Source: Elephas maximus indicus
Taxonomy: Eukaryota > Chordata > Mammalia > Proboscidea > Elephantidae
Direction of reading: 5' to 3'
DNA: 64,000 bases
Assembly: GCF_024166365.1 (NCBI RefSeq)
Contig: NC_064830.1
Location: 90,946,968 to 91,010,967, forward strand
The translations under genes and the position numbers were made by a program. Position 1 is the stretch's first letter, and each line of letters starts with the position of its first letter. The notes beneath the pieces are model-generated. The model saw only the letters and a list, made by a program, of their open reading frames with translations, was not told the origin of the DNA and searched no databases. Below, in pieces: positions 1 through 11,530 of this stretch.

Positions 1-807
1 AATACAGGTCCAAAATCTTGTATTTGGAAACCCAAATGCTCTAAATACCAAAGGCTTTTTTGTTTTTTCCCCACTAAGTTTGTCACTGAACTAATCTGAC
101 AGCAACACCTGACTTGAACAGATGTGATGGTATTTAAAGCCTTCGGTTATTCCGCTTACTGTAAATATGCATATATTTCACTACAGAAATATTAATGAGT
201 TTGATTATGGGCTGTGACTAAAATCACATTACCCAGTTACATCTGAAAAATTCTGAGTTCTAAAATACACCTGACACCAAAGGTTTCTGATTAGGGATTT
301 TGGACCTGTGGACATATATCACAAATAATAATGATACTCACCTTTCTTCTTTGATGTATCTAATACAGGTTAATAAAATTTTGAGAGAGAGAGAAAAAGA
401 AAGAAAATAAATGCTCTAAAGGTCATTGGGAAGCACTGCTTCAAATAAGATTTCATGGTGAATAACTGGCCAGTCAGGGGTGACTCCAACTAGGAACTGA
501 AAGGCTTTTTTTACATAAGCATTAAAACAACAAAATCTATGAAATAGGGTTGAAAGAATGTTGCAAAATAACTGTCATACTTTGTAGACTTTTATAGGTC
601 TTTTAATAAAGCTGTGGTACAGTTCCTAGCTGTCCTATAAACCACTAATTCCACTTGAGATCCCTAGCCCTTCTCAACCTCCACACCCTGCTAGTTGCAG
701 AGAGGCTGCCCCAGCCTACAGTCTCTCTTCTACAGACACCTCCTACCCACACGGGCAGGGCTCCTACTCTCTACCCGTAGCTGTTCCACTGCATAACTGA
801 TGCTCAC
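1..807. other. ZKSCAN5 intron sequence, no exon seen
   Basis: This stretch follows the donor site of the ZKSCAN5 exon at 808-946 on the minus strand. I looked for the KRAB-type exon that should come next in the gene and did not find it, so it probably lies left of the window. The sequence is AT-rich, with a short purine-rich GA tract near 383-412. No repeat family could be assigned by eye. Confidence 0.5.
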
Positions 808-946
808 CATTTTCCTCCAGAAGATGGGACTGCTGTGGTTCTTGTCTGGGCTGGGCGTCTGTGGACAGGAGCTGCTCACTGGAGGGCTCCTGTACAGCTC
901 CAGGTGGCTCCATCTTCTGAGGAAGCACTTCAGGGCATGCAACAAT
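808..946 (-). CDS. ZKSCAN5: ZKSCAN5, coding exon 3 (linker after SCAN)
   Basis: This small exon is 139 bp, 46 codons plus one base. It follows an AG acceptor (948-947) and ends before a GTGAGC donor starting at 807. It starts in phase 0, which matches the phase-0 end of the SCAN exon at 5638. The translation begins IVACPEVLPQKMEPPGAVQE and ends LLEEN plus a split codon. The pattern of ACP-VLP-KM, PGAVQE and LLEEN matches, from memory, the segment right after the SCAN domain in mammalian ZKSCAN5. It encodes a proline/glutamine-rich linker between the SCAN oligomerisation domain and the KRAB region, with no catalytic role. The split last codon would give alanine if the next exon starts with CN. 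No stop or frameshift is seen. Identity is strong from the phase match and motif order. Confidence 0.88.
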
Positions 947-1244
947 CTAACGACCACAACCACAACAAATCACCACAGGTTACAGGGAAGGCTATGAAGG
1001 AATCTAGCTGACTTCATGCTATTCTTTCATTCATTCCCTTGCCAAATACTTAACGTGTCTATGCTGAGCCTGGCACTGACTATACAGTGGTTTATAAACA
1101 TGGCTTAGGTCTAGTTGGAGAAGACTTTCATTTAATACATCAACACACAAGTAAATACATAATTACAAACTGTGTTACCTGTTAGAAAGAAGAACATGGT
1201 GCTATGGGACTGAGTAGCATATAAACCTACTACAGATTCAGTGG

Positions 1245-1430
1245 TTAAAAAAAAACCTGTTGCCATTGAGTCAATTCCGACTCATAGCAATCCTATAGGA
1301 CCGAGTAGAACTGCCTCATAGGTTTCCAAGGCTGTAATCTTTACAGAAGCAGACTGCCACATCTCTCCTGCAGAGAGGCTGGTGGGTTCAAACTGCCTAC
1401 TGAGCACTCAACCACTGCACCGCCATGGCT
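1245..1430 (-). repeat. AfroSINE (tRNA-derived SINE)
   Basis: The RTE-like tail (TTGAGTCAATTCCGACTC region) is at the left and the tRNA-like head, ending at CACCGCCATGG, is at the right. This copy carries an internal segment (GTAATCTTTACAGAAGCAGACTG) that many other copies here lack, so it belongs to the longer subfamily. Confidence 0.8.
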
Positions 1431-1433
1431 ATT

Positions 1434-1700
1434 TAGGTGGTTACAGAAGGCTTTTCTGAGGAAGTGTCACTTAAGTAAACACCTAAAAGCAGCAGCCAGC
1501 CAGAAGAGTAGGAAGAAGTGTCGCAGGCAGAGGGAATAACACAATCAAAGACCCTCAGGTAGCAAGTCTGGTGTGATCAAGGAACCCTGAGAAGGACAGT
1601 ACAGGTAAAGTTTAGTGGAGTGGGGAAAAAGATTAGAGATTAGTTTGGAAAGGTAGTTATGAGACTCAAAAAGTTACACCCAGTACCTTACCTGACCAGG
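1434..1700. repeat. Ancient interspersed repeat, family not assigned
   Basis: The run with GAGGAAGTG, CAGGCAGAGGGAATA and AAAGACCCTCAGG looks like an old mammalian interspersed repeat interrupted by the SINE at 1245-1430. Its left half seems to be 1020-1244. I cannot name the family with confidence. Confidence 0.3.
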
Positions 1701-1986
1701 TCAAGGTAGGTCAGACCACCACCCAAACATAAGTTAGATCATGTTCACAGTATTAGAGTTCTCCATCTTTCTGTTCCTGGCACTTGCTCAATTCTAGGGT
1801 AGACACAATTACTCTGCCACAACTACCCTCTAGAATCTGCCTATTCTGGAAGGTACTATGCTGCCTATTCTAGGTATGCTGGCAGGTAATACCATCCTGT
1901 ATTGAAACAGGGTTGTCAGCTCCCTCCCTCCATCCACTTATGTTTCAAAGCTCTTTAAATTTTAACCCTCTTAGTACTACTAAGAT

Positions 1987-2265
1987 GTGGTACTGGAGTT
2001 TCTAAGAGGCAGCTGTAAAATATATGTGACAAATATCACCCCGTATGGAAGTTTATTTGTCGTAGCAGAGCCACTCACAGAAAAGAGTTGGAAGTGTTAC
2101 GGTAATTCCAGGTATGTCAAAGGGCACTTGGGCATCAAAGAAGCCAAGAAGCACTTTAAGTCTATGGAGACTAGGACAAAGAAACCAAAGGAGTTAAGGA
2201 TAACGCTTCTGAAGATTTGCCAGAGACAAGAACTGCTGGGAGACAGTTGTAAATCCTCTATTTAA
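1987..2265 (+). other. Unrecognised 92-codon open frame in ZKSCAN5 intron
   Basis: An open frame of 92 codons lies opposite to ZKSCAN5 inside its intron. It is rich in lysine in the second half (KEAKKHFKSMETRTKKPKEL). An AATAAA lies about 100 bases after the stop (near 2366), but there is no clear poly(A) tract and no target-site duplication that I could see. I do not recognise the protein. It could be a decayed retrocopy or chance. Nothing shows that it is expressed. Confidence 0.15.
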
Positions 2266-2269
2266 AAAT

Positions 2270-3595
2270 CCCTTTTGTTTTAAACTATGCTTTTGCATAT
2301 TTGTTTTTGTAAAGCAGCCAGGAAAAGTTTGTCCACAACTGTCCCAAATTATGTTTTAAAAAAAGAATAAATTGGATGTCACCATGAGCCTTTAATTCTT
2401 ATCCTGGCTGAACCAACACAAAGGTCCAAACATTCCCCTCTTCAAGGCAATCACTCAGTACAGCTGTGGGGTCTGGCTGGAGGTCAGTAGCAACCTCCTC
2501 TGCACCAGGGAGCAAGCTGTATCAGATTAAGAGCCTGAGGTTATTCCAGAATGGCGAAGTATCCTTTACCCAGAGGGTACGAACGAGACTAGTACCTTAA
2601 AACACAACACAATGGTTCTAAAGAATAAGAGAAATTCTCTAACTAGCTTTGAACTCTTGTAGTCCTATGATCCCATGATTTTTGTTCCCTTCTTATTAGA
2701 ACAAAAAAATTAGAATTTAGTACAGTGTGAGCCTCGCAGGAAGAGGAAGGTAGAGGGTCAGGTAATAATGAACATAAGAAACACCTTTAAAAGACTTTCA
2801 GCAGTTTTTCCTCCTTTTTAATTTTCTTTTTAAGATTTTAAACTTCAGAATCAATTTTATCAAAAAAAAAAAAAAGTAAAACATAGTGCATGTAAACATG
2901 AGACCTCTGTAGAGTAATTCAACTAATTTTAGTCCCTCCATTAACTTACCACTTTTGCTTGTCTCTATACAACAACAAATCTGATTGTGTTTGCAGTTGG
3001 AATCTATTTTTTAAGGTTTTGATAGAATTTTTGATTAGTAAACTGGTGAAGTATCTAAACAGAAATGGAGTCAGAGGAAAAAAAGATCTTGTACATAAAA
3101 AAAATCAAGGGTCTCCAAGCCATTGACTAAAATACAGCTCAGTAAACTGCTTGGATTAAACCAAAGCCATTTTGAATTTTAAAAGCTGAAACAGGATAAG
3201 GCTGTTCCAAGGCTTTCAAAAGTCCTGTCATGGGATTTGGTATAAATCTGCAGGAAGTCTACGAAAAAGGAAAAAAAAAGGGACTTGAGAGCAAAACCCA
3301 GAGATCCTTCCACCAGCCAGATGCTCAATGTGGACTGGGTTTCTTTCCTTCTGGTTTTGGTGGATCAGGCATTGTATATGTATATGGTCCATACTATGGG
3401 TTAACTTACTTATTACCCACTAACTAGCTCTCTGGAAGTACACCAGCCATCTTTTGACATTGAAGACCAAAGTCAAGTACTAAGGAAAGTGAAACAGGGC
3501 ACCAGAGGAGCCTCGTGCCCTCAGGACTTCTCTGAAGAGTTGCATCAGCTGTGCCCTAACTACCTCAAACCTTCAGATAATTCATTAACATGGCT
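2270..3595. other. Intronic stretch without recognised features
   Basis: This is ZKSCAN5 intron 2 sequence. I see short A-runs (2862-2876 and elsewhere) and no exon, RNA gene or clearly classifiable repeat. The open frame at 3230-3427 has no family features and is taken as chance. Confidence 0.4.
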
Positions 3596-3599
3596 GAGT

Positions 3600-5430
3600 A
3601 AAAAATTCATATATATAAAACAGTCCCCAAATATTAAAAACAAAAAAGAGTATTAATTGGAAGAAAAACCCTATTTACAACATCAACAATAACTTAAAGT
3701 GCTCAGGAACAGATGTAAGAAAAAAACAAGAACCCCGGTGGTTTAGCAGTTAACTGCTATGGCTGCTAACCAAAAGGTTGGCAGTTCAAATCTACCAGGC
3801 ACTCCTTGGAAACTCCATGGGGCAGCTCTACTCTGTCCTATAGGGTCACTATGACTCGACAGCAACGGGTTTGGTTTTGGTTTTATATGAATAAAACTTG
3901 AAAATCCTTCAGAGGGACACACAAGGAAACACACGAGCAAATGGAAAGGCATACAATGAATATGGACAAGATGGCTCAAAAATATAATGATACCAATCCC
4001 AAATTAATACATGATTTCATGTAATCCCAAAAAAATATCAACAGGATTTTTGGGGTGGGGGAAAGTAATTCACTCTAAAGTTCATAAAGAAAAAACTACA
4101 ATACTGAAAAAAACTTGGAGGGGAGAAGAGTAGGGTACCAGGTACCAACATTTTACAGAGCTCAAATAATTAAAACACAAATACATGAACAGACAGTAAG
4201 ATAAACAAAATGGAACAGAAAGTTTAGAAATGGACCCAAACGCACGCAGAAATTTGGTAGATGACATTTACTCAGGAAAAAAAGAATTACATTATAAACG
4301 CTGCTTGGGCAACTAACTGCACAGACATCAGGAAAAAAATAAAGTTGTAATCATCCCAAACACTATACACCAAAACAAATGCCAAATGGATCAGTCATTT
4401 AAAAGTGTTAAAAAAAAGAAAAGAAATGATGAGAAAAATTTTTCACAACATTGTAGTGGCGAAGGCCTTTCTAAGTATGGCACAAAACTCAGAAGCCATA
4501 AACGATTTTAATTTATTACATTTTTTTAAAAAACTTGCAAAATAATAATCTCCTTAAAAAAAAAAAAAGCAAAAAACTGGAAAAATAATATTTGCCACTT
4601 ATATGACAGACATAGAGCTTATCTTTTCTAAAGGTAAAAAATATAAACAGATTATTCACAAAAAGGGTATACAAATAGCTCTTAAAACTCACGCATAAGA
4701 GAAATGCAAATTAAAGGTGCACAAAAATGGAATATTTCATCTTTCATATTGGCAATAGTCAGAAAGTTTGGTAACATACTGTGTTGTCAGGCTGAGTCCA
4801 AAAATTCCTCTTATACAGTGCTGGTGGGAATGTAAATGGGCATAACTTCTGGTTTAACCTCTCTGGAAGGCAATCTGTTGACAGCTATCAAAATTACAAA
4901 TACTTATGGCCTCTGAGCCAACAATTTAACTTCTAAGAATTCATTCTACAATTACTTATGAATGTAAAGGATATTCACTACAGCGAAGTTTGTTATAGTA
5001 AACATTTTGAAACAATCTATAGGAACAACCTAAGTAGGTGTTCAACAGGCATTAAATAATCATGGCACATCTCTACAATGGAATGTAATGTCCTTTCAAA
5101 AAGTGAGGCAGCTGTATTTGCATTGACATGGAACAAATGAAGATATAAGAAAAAGCAACAGGTAGAAGTATACAGTGGCTTAAAAACATGTTTGTTTTTA
5201 AAGCATGTCATACACATGTACACTTATATAAAATATAGTATATCTCTGTAAGGATATAACTACAAGATATAAACATCCATGTAATAGTGGTTGCCTCTGG
5301 TGAGCAGAACTAGGCAGCTGGGGCATTGGAGGTGGGAGGGAAACTTACTTTTCATTAGACCCTTATGAACTTTTTGAATTTTGTACCATGGCATTCAAAA
5401 ACTAAATGCAGTAATTTTAAACACAAACAA
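3600..5430 (+). mobile_element. L1 LINE, 3' part, old
   Basis: The sequence follows the typical L1 ORF2 end and 3' UTR order: a region like GGAACAGAAAGTTTAGAAATGGACCC, then TGCTGGTGGGAATGTAAATGG, then GTTCAACAGGCATTAAATAATC, then CAATGGAATGTAATGTCC. It is heavily mutated, with no open frame left. The SINE at 3730-3884 sits inside it. Confidence 0.7.
3730..3884 (+). repeat. AfroSINE
   Basis: The head GGTGGTTTAGCAGTTAACTG and the box B-like GGCAGTTCAAATC are followed by the RTE-like tail ending in CAACGGGTTTGGTTTTGG. The SINE is inserted within the L1 at 3600-5430. Confidence 0.88.
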
Positions 5431-5637
5431 ATAAAATCGCAGGTTGTCTTCTCCAGGTTAACACACCAGACATCGCTTCTCTTTCCTGGAATGGCAGGAA
5501 TTCTCCAGTGTACCTAATCCCAGGAGAACAAAGGAATATGAATGAAGCACCAGAGGGCTAAAGACCTCATCCCTGCTCAGCGGCCCCTTAACTCTGTCCT
5601 CTTGCCTCACTGCTCACTTACATCCTCTTCCACTCAC

Positions 5638-6051
5638 CTGCTGCCTGCGTTCCTCAAGTTCTCTCTGTATATTTTCTACCACAGTCACAGCCTCTTCCCC
5701 GCTTTCGGGGTGCTGGTCTCTCACCCAGGTCTGGAACTCTTCAGGCAAGATGGTCAGGAATTGTTCCAGCACCAGCAGCTCCAGGATCTGCTCTTTGGTG
5801 TGCAGCTCTGGTCTCAGCCACTCACAGCAGAGCACCCGGAGTTGGCTGAGTGCCTCCCGGGGCCCTGATGCCTCATGGTATTGGAAGTGCTTGAAGCGCT
5901 GGTAAAAAGTCTCAAATGTTGGCGGATTGTACTCCTGCATCCAGGTGCAGTCTTCTTCTTCCACCTTCACTATTAGAAGGTCTTCCTGCTCCTGTGAAGT
6001 CTGAGCTGGAGGGTCTAAGTCTATAACTTCCCGGGATTCTGTCATTATCAT
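5638..6051 (-). CDS. ZKSCAN5: ZKSCAN5, first coding exon with SCAN domain
   Basis: This is the first coding exon of a SCAN/KRAB C2H2 transcription factor that acts in the nucleus. The chosen start is the ATG at 6051 ([15 protein letters not shown]), which matches the human ZKSCAN5 N-terminus as I recall it. The in-frame codon further upstream is GTG, not ATG. The exon encodes 138 residues and ends after ELEERRQQ at a CAG|GTGAGT donor (5638/5637), in phase 0. Residues 25-33 hold an acidic stretch with a VKVE sumoylation-type site (K29). The SCAN domain runs from about residue 46 to 133, with the conserved blocks [26 protein letters not shown] and [10 protein letters not shown] intact. SCAN domains mediate homo- and hetero-dimerisation with other SCAN proteins. 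The acceptor before the ATG is probably the AG near 6062. The exon is fully open, and the downstream exon at 808-946 continues the frame. Confidence 0.93.
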
Positions 6052-6480
6052 TCCCACTCAGAACAATCAAATTCTTTTTGAGCTGTTTAAGATCTTCTAA
6101 AGGGCACCTTCAGTAGTGTGCAACCTACTGACACATTGAAAATCATTATTAGCAAAGCGAGATGACAAAATGGTCACAGACACCGAACAGAGTAATTTAC
6201 TTAAAATATGGACTATAAGGCAGCCATCAATCCACCCACAAAATGATTACTAATAGAGTCTATTTCCAACATTTAGGAAATTTTAAAGGAGAGCCAAAAA
6301 TCCTACACTAGACCCAACGTAAAGCACACCTTTAAGAGGCGAAGAACGGTTAAATTTCAGATAAGTAACAGAACAAGACTTACTAACTAGTCCAGACGCA
6401 TCTGCTCCTTCTCTCTACAGTAAGTCAAAGAAGTCAGAACAGGGATCAGAAACATTACAACGCTCAAAACTGGCCCTGTC
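6052..6480. other. 5' UTR/intron between ZKSCAN5 promoter and SCAN exon
   Basis: AT-richer sequence joins the promoter CpG region to the first coding exon. I see no coding exon. One or more untranslated exons may lie here or just to the right, but no splice pair could be fixed with confidence. Confidence 0.4.
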
Positions 6481-6920
6481 CTTCAACCCACAAGAGCCCG
6501 ACAGGCCAACGGGTGTCTACATTGGACCTGGACTCCTTGGAACCCGGGTCCGGACACAAACCCCCTTCCCCTCAGCCCAGTCCTGGGGAACTGTCCTGGA
6601 AGCCCAGGCTCCACGTAGCCGAGGCTAAGATGTGCCTGTTACAGACTGAAAACCAACGCCGACGCGTCCCAACACTTCCTCGCCGGAAGTAAGCAAACCC
6701 AATCCTTCCCAAGCCAACTGGGTTGAGCCATAAGTCCCACCCCCGAGAGCACTTCCGGGTCCTTTCTAGGGCTCCCGGAGGACGCGGTCTCGCAGCTAGA
6801 GGGAGGTGCCTACACGGTTTCGCCCCGGAGCGGGATAAGCTCCAATCATCGGGGAGGTGGGGCGAGAGACCGGGATCCCCAGCCTATCTCCCGTAACGGT
6901 GTCATTCCCTGGTCCACTGA
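6480..6920 (-). promoter_or_regulatory. CpG-rich promoter of ZKSCAN5
   Basis: CpG dinucleotides are dense compared with the rest of the window. There are ETS/GABP-type sites (CGCCGGAAGTAAG near 6681-6693; CACTTCCGGG near 6751-6760). It lies about 0.5-0.8 kb upstream of the SCAN exon on the minus strand, the normal place for a housekeeping-type zinc-finger gene promoter. No TATA box is seen. The exact start site is not determinable. Confidence 0.65.
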
Positions 6921-7045
6921 AGCAACACGTTATGTGTCACTAGAGCGGAAAATCAAATTGAGAAAGAAAACAATGCCATTTAAACAGCCTGAGTTCCTCC
7001 TCTTTATTTGGAGTTAGGGTGGCTGGCCTCAGGCGGCTGGAATGG

Positions 7046-7078
7046 GTTGCTGAGGCAACAGTTGCCACTGTCTGATTG
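7046..7078. promoter_or_regulatory. Palindromic X-box (RFX) next to an inverted CCAAT box
   Basis: GTTGCTGAGGCAAC (7046-7059) is a perfect inverted repeat of the RFX X-box type. About 12 bases later GATTGGCT (7072-7079) is an inverted CCAAT (NF-Y) box. The pair sits between the two CpG-rich blocks. This is motif-level evidence only. Confidence 0.45.
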
Positions 7079-7149
7079 GCTGTGGAACTTGCGTCTCCAC
7101 CGCTCCCACTCCCACCAACGCTCTCCATCCAAATTTAGTAATACGCTAT

Positions 7150-7560
7150 TCGAAGTACGTCCATGCCCTTCTGCTAGCCCGTAATAGTTACCTAGCTTTA
7201 ATTTTCGAGCCTTCGGTTTTTCAGCAACCCTCGCCACTCCCCGTACCCGCTCTCTACAAACACTCCCACCTCCTTAACTCTTACTTCACCACTTGCCTCA
7301 GTCAGTTAAAAAAAAAAAAAATTACCAGGGTCCAAATCTACTTCACACCTGCGAGTCGCAGGAGTCAGAGGGTCCGAGGACTACACCTCCCAGAAAGCCC
7401 CGCGCAGGTCAAGTTGGCTAGCCAATGCAGCTGCGTGTCTCTTTCTAGCGTCAGTCCTACAGGCCTATCAGAATGCGGTAGGGCAAGGAAGTGTGACCTC
7501 GGCAGTTAGGCCTGAAAGGTGGGCGTGGTGTGGAACAGGTTGTCCTGGGGCTGGGTAGAG
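7150..7560. promoter_or_regulatory. Second CpG-rich block with ZNF143-type site
   Basis: A second CpG-rich block carries ACTACACCTCCCAGAAAGCC at 7380-7399, close to the ZNF143 (SBS) consensus, and a CCAAT at about 7421. This arrangement is typical of CpG promoters, often bidirectional. As I recall the human locus, ZNF394 starts divergently from ZKSCAN5 at about this distance, so this may be the old promoter of that gene. No matching first exon follows on the plus strand. Confidence 0.5.
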
Positions 7561-7802
7561 TCCGGGTTGACATCCCTGCATTCATGTGGAAACAGGGGAA
7601 TTATTTTTGCGGGGTTCCCTTTAGCCAAAGCGTTTCTCATCCTTAATAATCTCTTATCTTGATATTGTGTGTTACGGTTTTCCACGTCTTTTGCCGTTTA
7701 CAAAGCTGTTTCTACAGGCAGGACAAGAGTTACTATCAACACTCAACATACCGCGAAAGTGAGGTTCAGAATTTCAGCATCTGTAGACAGATGAAAAGCC
7801 AA

Positions 7803-7852
7803 AAACCAAACCCAGTGCCGTCGAGTCGATTCCGACTCATGGCGACCCAATG
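7803..7852 (-). repeat. AfroSINE tail fragment
   Basis: Only the 3' tail is present (GCCGTCGAGTCGATTCCGAC). The tRNA-like head is missing. Confidence 0.6.
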
Positions 7853-7946
7853 AGATGGTAATTATTAGTTACAAGTCTCTTCAGGGAGCCTAAAATCATG
7901 CATTTTAGGTAGCTTTCTATCTAGGATCAAACTCCTGGTGAATGTC

Positions 7947-10202
7947 TTCATTGCCGCAGAGGCGGCTCCAACTCATAGCGACCTTATGTATAACGGAACC
8001 AAACGTTGCCTGGCCCTGCACCATCATCACAATTGTTATGCTTGAGCCCATTATTGCAGCCACTGTGTCAATCCATTTCGTTGAGGGCCTTCCTCTCTTT
8101 CACTAACCCTCTACCAAGCATGATGTCCTTCTCCAGGGATTGATCCCTCCTGATAACTGTCCAAATTACATGAGATGGAGTCTCGCCATTCTTGCTTCTG
8201 AGGAGCAATCTGGCTGTACTTCTTCCAAGGCAGATTTGTTTGTTCTTCTGGCAGTCTGTGGTATATTCAATATTCTTCAATAACACCATAATTCAAAGGC
8301 ATCAATTGTTCTTCAGTCTTCTTATTCATTGTCCAGCTTTTGCATGCATTACGAGGCGATTGAAAATACCGTGACCTGGGTCAGGCGTACCTTGGTCCTC
8401 AAAGTAACATCTTTGCTTTTTAACACTTTAAAGAGATCTTTGCAGCAGATTCGCTCAATGGAGTATGTCATTTGATTTCTTGACTGCTGCTTCCATAGGT
8501 GTTGATTGTGGATCCAAGTAAAATGAAATTCCTGACAACTTCAATATTTTTTCTGTTTATCATGATGTTGCTTATTGGGCCAGTTGTGAGGATTTTTGTT
8601 TTCTTTATGTTGAGGTGCAATCCATACCCATACCGAAGGCTTTATTCTTTGGTCTTTATCAGTAAGTGCTTCAAGTCCTCTTCACTTTCAGCAAGCAAAT
8701 TTGTGTCATCTGCATATCGCAGGTTGTTAATGAGTCTTCCTCCAATCCTGATGCCCCGTTCTTCTTCATATAGTCCAGCTTCTTGGATTATCTGCTCAGC
8801 ATATAGACTGAATAAGTATGGTGAAAGCATACAACCTTGATACTTACCTTTACTGACTTTAAACCATGCAGCAGCCCCTTGTTCTGTTTGAATGACTGCC
8901 TCTTGGTCTATGTACAGGTTCCTCATGAGCACAATTAAGTATTCCAGAATTACCATTCTTCACAATGTTATCCATAATTTGTTATGATTCACACAGTCAA
9001 ATGCCTTTGCATAGTCAATAAAACAAAGGTAAACATCTTTCTGGTATTCTCTGCTTTCAGCCATGATCCATCTGACATCAGCAATGATATCCCTTGTTTC
9101 ACATTCTCTTCTGAATCCAGCTTGAATTTCTGGCAGTTCCCTGTTGATACACTGCTGCAACCATTTTTGAATTATCTTCTGCAAAATTTTACTTGTGTAT
9201 GATATTGTTCGATAATTTCTGCATTCTGTTGGGTCACCTTTCTTTGGAATGGGCACAAATATGGATCTCCTTCAGTCAGTTGGCCAGGTAGTTGTCTTCC
9301 AAATTTCTTGGTAAAGATGACTGAGCACCTCCAATGCTGGATCCATTCGTTGAAACATCTTAATTGGTATTTCATCAATTTCTGGAGACTTGTAATGTTA
9401 CCTCCTGAAATGTCAACCAATTCTTTTTGGTACAGTGACTCTGTGTATTCCTTCCATTTTCTTTTGATGCTTCCTGAGTCGTTCAATACTATCACTGTAG
9501 AATCCTTCAATATTACAACTCAAGGCTTGAATTTTTTCAATTGTTTCAGCTTTCTAACTACTTTGTCTTCTTGAGCTGCCCTTTGAAATTTTCTACTCAG
9601 CTCTTTAACTTCATCATTTCTTCCTTTCACTTTAGCTACTGTATGTTCAAGAGCAAGTTTCAGAGTCTCTTCTGACATCCGTTTTGATCTTTTCTTTCTT
9701 TCCTGTCTTTTTAATGCCCTTTTGCTTTCTTCATGTATGATGTCCTTGATGTCATCCCACAAGTCATCTGGTCTTCTGTCCTTAGTGTTCAATGTGTCAA
9801 ATCTGTTCCTGAGATGGCCTCTAAACTCAGGTGGGATATACCCAAGGTTGTATTTTGGCTCTCGTGGACTTGCGCTAATTTTCTTCAGCTTCAACTCAAA
9901 ATTGCATATGAGCAATTGATGGTCTATTCTGAACCTGGCTGCTGGCCTTGTTCTGACTGATGGTATTGAGCTTCTCCATCATCTCTTTCCACAGATGTAG
10001 TCGACTTGATTCCTGTGTATTCCATCTGATGAGGTCTATTTGTATAGTCGCCATTTATGTTGCTGAATAAAGGTATTTGCAATGAAGCTGTTGTTGGTCT
10101 TACAAAATTCTACATGTAATCTCCCACATCATTTCTATCACCAAGGCTATATTTTCCAAATACTGATCCTTTTTTGTCTCCAACTTTTACATTCCAATCA
10201 CC
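7947..10202 (-). mobile_element. RTE LINE, 5'-truncated, inactive
   Basis: This is an RTE-clade non-LTR retrotransposon on the minus strand. Its 3' end (GGCTCCAACTCATAGCGACC region) lies at the left. Read on the minus strand it gives the reverse transcriptase and C-terminal domains in pieces: RKVTQQNAEI, FIDYAKAFDCVNHNKLW, LRYADDTNLLAESEEDL. These frames are interrupted by stops and frameshifts. The AP-endonuclease N-terminus is only partly present: the element breaks at about 10,202, where it abuts an older L1. An AfroSINE is inserted at this boundary. Confidence 0.88.
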
Positions 10203-10372
10203 CACTAAACCAAAACCAAACCTGCTGCCGTCAAGTTGATTCCGACTCATAGTGACCCTATAGGGCAAAGTAGAACTGCCCCATAGAGTTTCCAAGGTGT
10301 GCCTGGTGGATTCAAACTGCCAGCCTTTTTTGTTAGCAGCTGTAGCACTTAACTACTACGCCACCAGGGTTT
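10203..10372 (-). repeat. AfroSINE with 9-bp target-site duplication
   Basis: A full-length minus-strand copy is flanked by CCAATCACC at 10,194-10,202 and 10,373-10,381. It sits exactly at the junction of the RTE and the L1. Confidence 0.92.
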
Positions 10373-10381
10373 CCAATCACC

Positions 10382-11090
10382 ACTAGGATGGTTATTATCA
10401 CAAAAACAGAAAATAAGTGTTGATGAAGATGTGGAGAAACTGGAACCCTTGTGCATTGTTAGTGGGAATGTAAAATAGCGCAGCTTCTGGGCAAATAGTT
10501 TGGTAGTTCCTCAAAAATTTAAACATAAAATTACCATATGATCCAACAATTCCACTCCTAGGTATATACTCAAAAGACTTGAAAGTCGGGACTCATACAG
10601 ATACTTGTATGTCAGTGTTCACTGCAATACTATTCACAATAGCTCAAGGTAGAAACAACTTGAGTGTCGAATGGATAAACCAAACATGGTGTATCCATAC
10701 GATGGAGATCATTCATCCCTAAAGAAAAAAGTTCCGATAGATACTGTGACAGGAATGAACTTTGTAAACATTATACTGAATGAAATAAGTCAGATACTGA
10801 AGGACAAATATTGTATGATCCCACTTATATGAAATATCTAGAATAGGCAAATTCATAGAGATCAAAGTTATTAGTGGTTACCAGGGGCTGGGAGGAGGGC
10901 AAATGGGAAGTCATTGCTTAAGGGGTACTGAATTTCTGTTTGGGGCAATGAAAAACTTTTGGAAATGGATAGTGGTGATGGTTGCACAACACAGTGAAAG
11001 TAATTAATGTCATTGATTTGTATACTTAATAATGGTTAAAATTGAAAACTTTTTGTTATATATATTTTATTACAATAAAAAAAATAGAAT
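10382..11090 (+). mobile_element. L1 LINE 3' end, old
   Basis: The L1 order is recognisable: CACTAGGATGGTTATTATCA, GAACCCTTGTGCATTG, TGATCCAACAATTCCACTCC, TGGTTACCAGGGGCTGGG, then the 3' UTR ending in an A-rich tail at about 11,078-11,088. No open frame remains. Confidence 0.75.
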
Positions 11091-11099
11091 TGGAATTAC

Positions 11100-11235
11100 A
11101 TACCCTACTATTGTTCCCCCTTTTACAGCTGAGGAAACCAAGGCACAGAGAGATTAAGTAACTGGCTCAAGGTCAGTAGAAGGTGTGATTCTAACCCAAG
11201 CAGTTTGGTCACAAGTTCCATGTTCTGAACTGCTA
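11100..11235 (+). repeat. MIR SINE
   Basis: The conserved MIR core is visible: GAGGAAACCAAGGCACAGAG followed by TTAAGTAACTGGCTCAAGGTC. Confidence 0.75.
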
Positions 11236-11416
11236 CATAATGACAAGAAAACAATACTGGGATATAAACAGGGTGGCCAGAGAGCTCAGGACCTCAATCA
11301 TTCGTTCCTCATTTATTGAGAGATACAACTATGAACTTGATGTAGGCTCTGGCCTTTTATAGCCCATAGGCTTCTGCACTGGGTTGTGAATTTAGATTAA
11401 CCTTGGGGTTTGTGAA

Positions 11417-11530
11417 CCTACTGCCATCAAGTCAATTCTGACTCATAGCTACCCTACAGGACAGAGTAGAACTGCCCCATAGGGTTTCCAAGGATGCAAT
11501 CTTTATGGAAGCAGACTGCCACATCTTTCT
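11417..11530 (-). repeat. AfroSINE, partial (long subfamily)
   Basis: The tail and middle are present, including the insert-type segment GCAATCTTTATGGAAGCAG. The tRNA-like head is missing. Confidence 0.75.

Noticed and set aside
730-963. 77-codon minus-strand frame over the small ZKSCAN5 exon
   Set aside because: It is in a different frame from the phase-matched exon at 808-946, which alone gives the ZKSCAN5-like linker.
5542-5868. 108-codon plus-strand frame over the SCAN exon
   Set aside because: It is the antisense of the real SCAN exon of ZKSCAN5, and its residues match no family.
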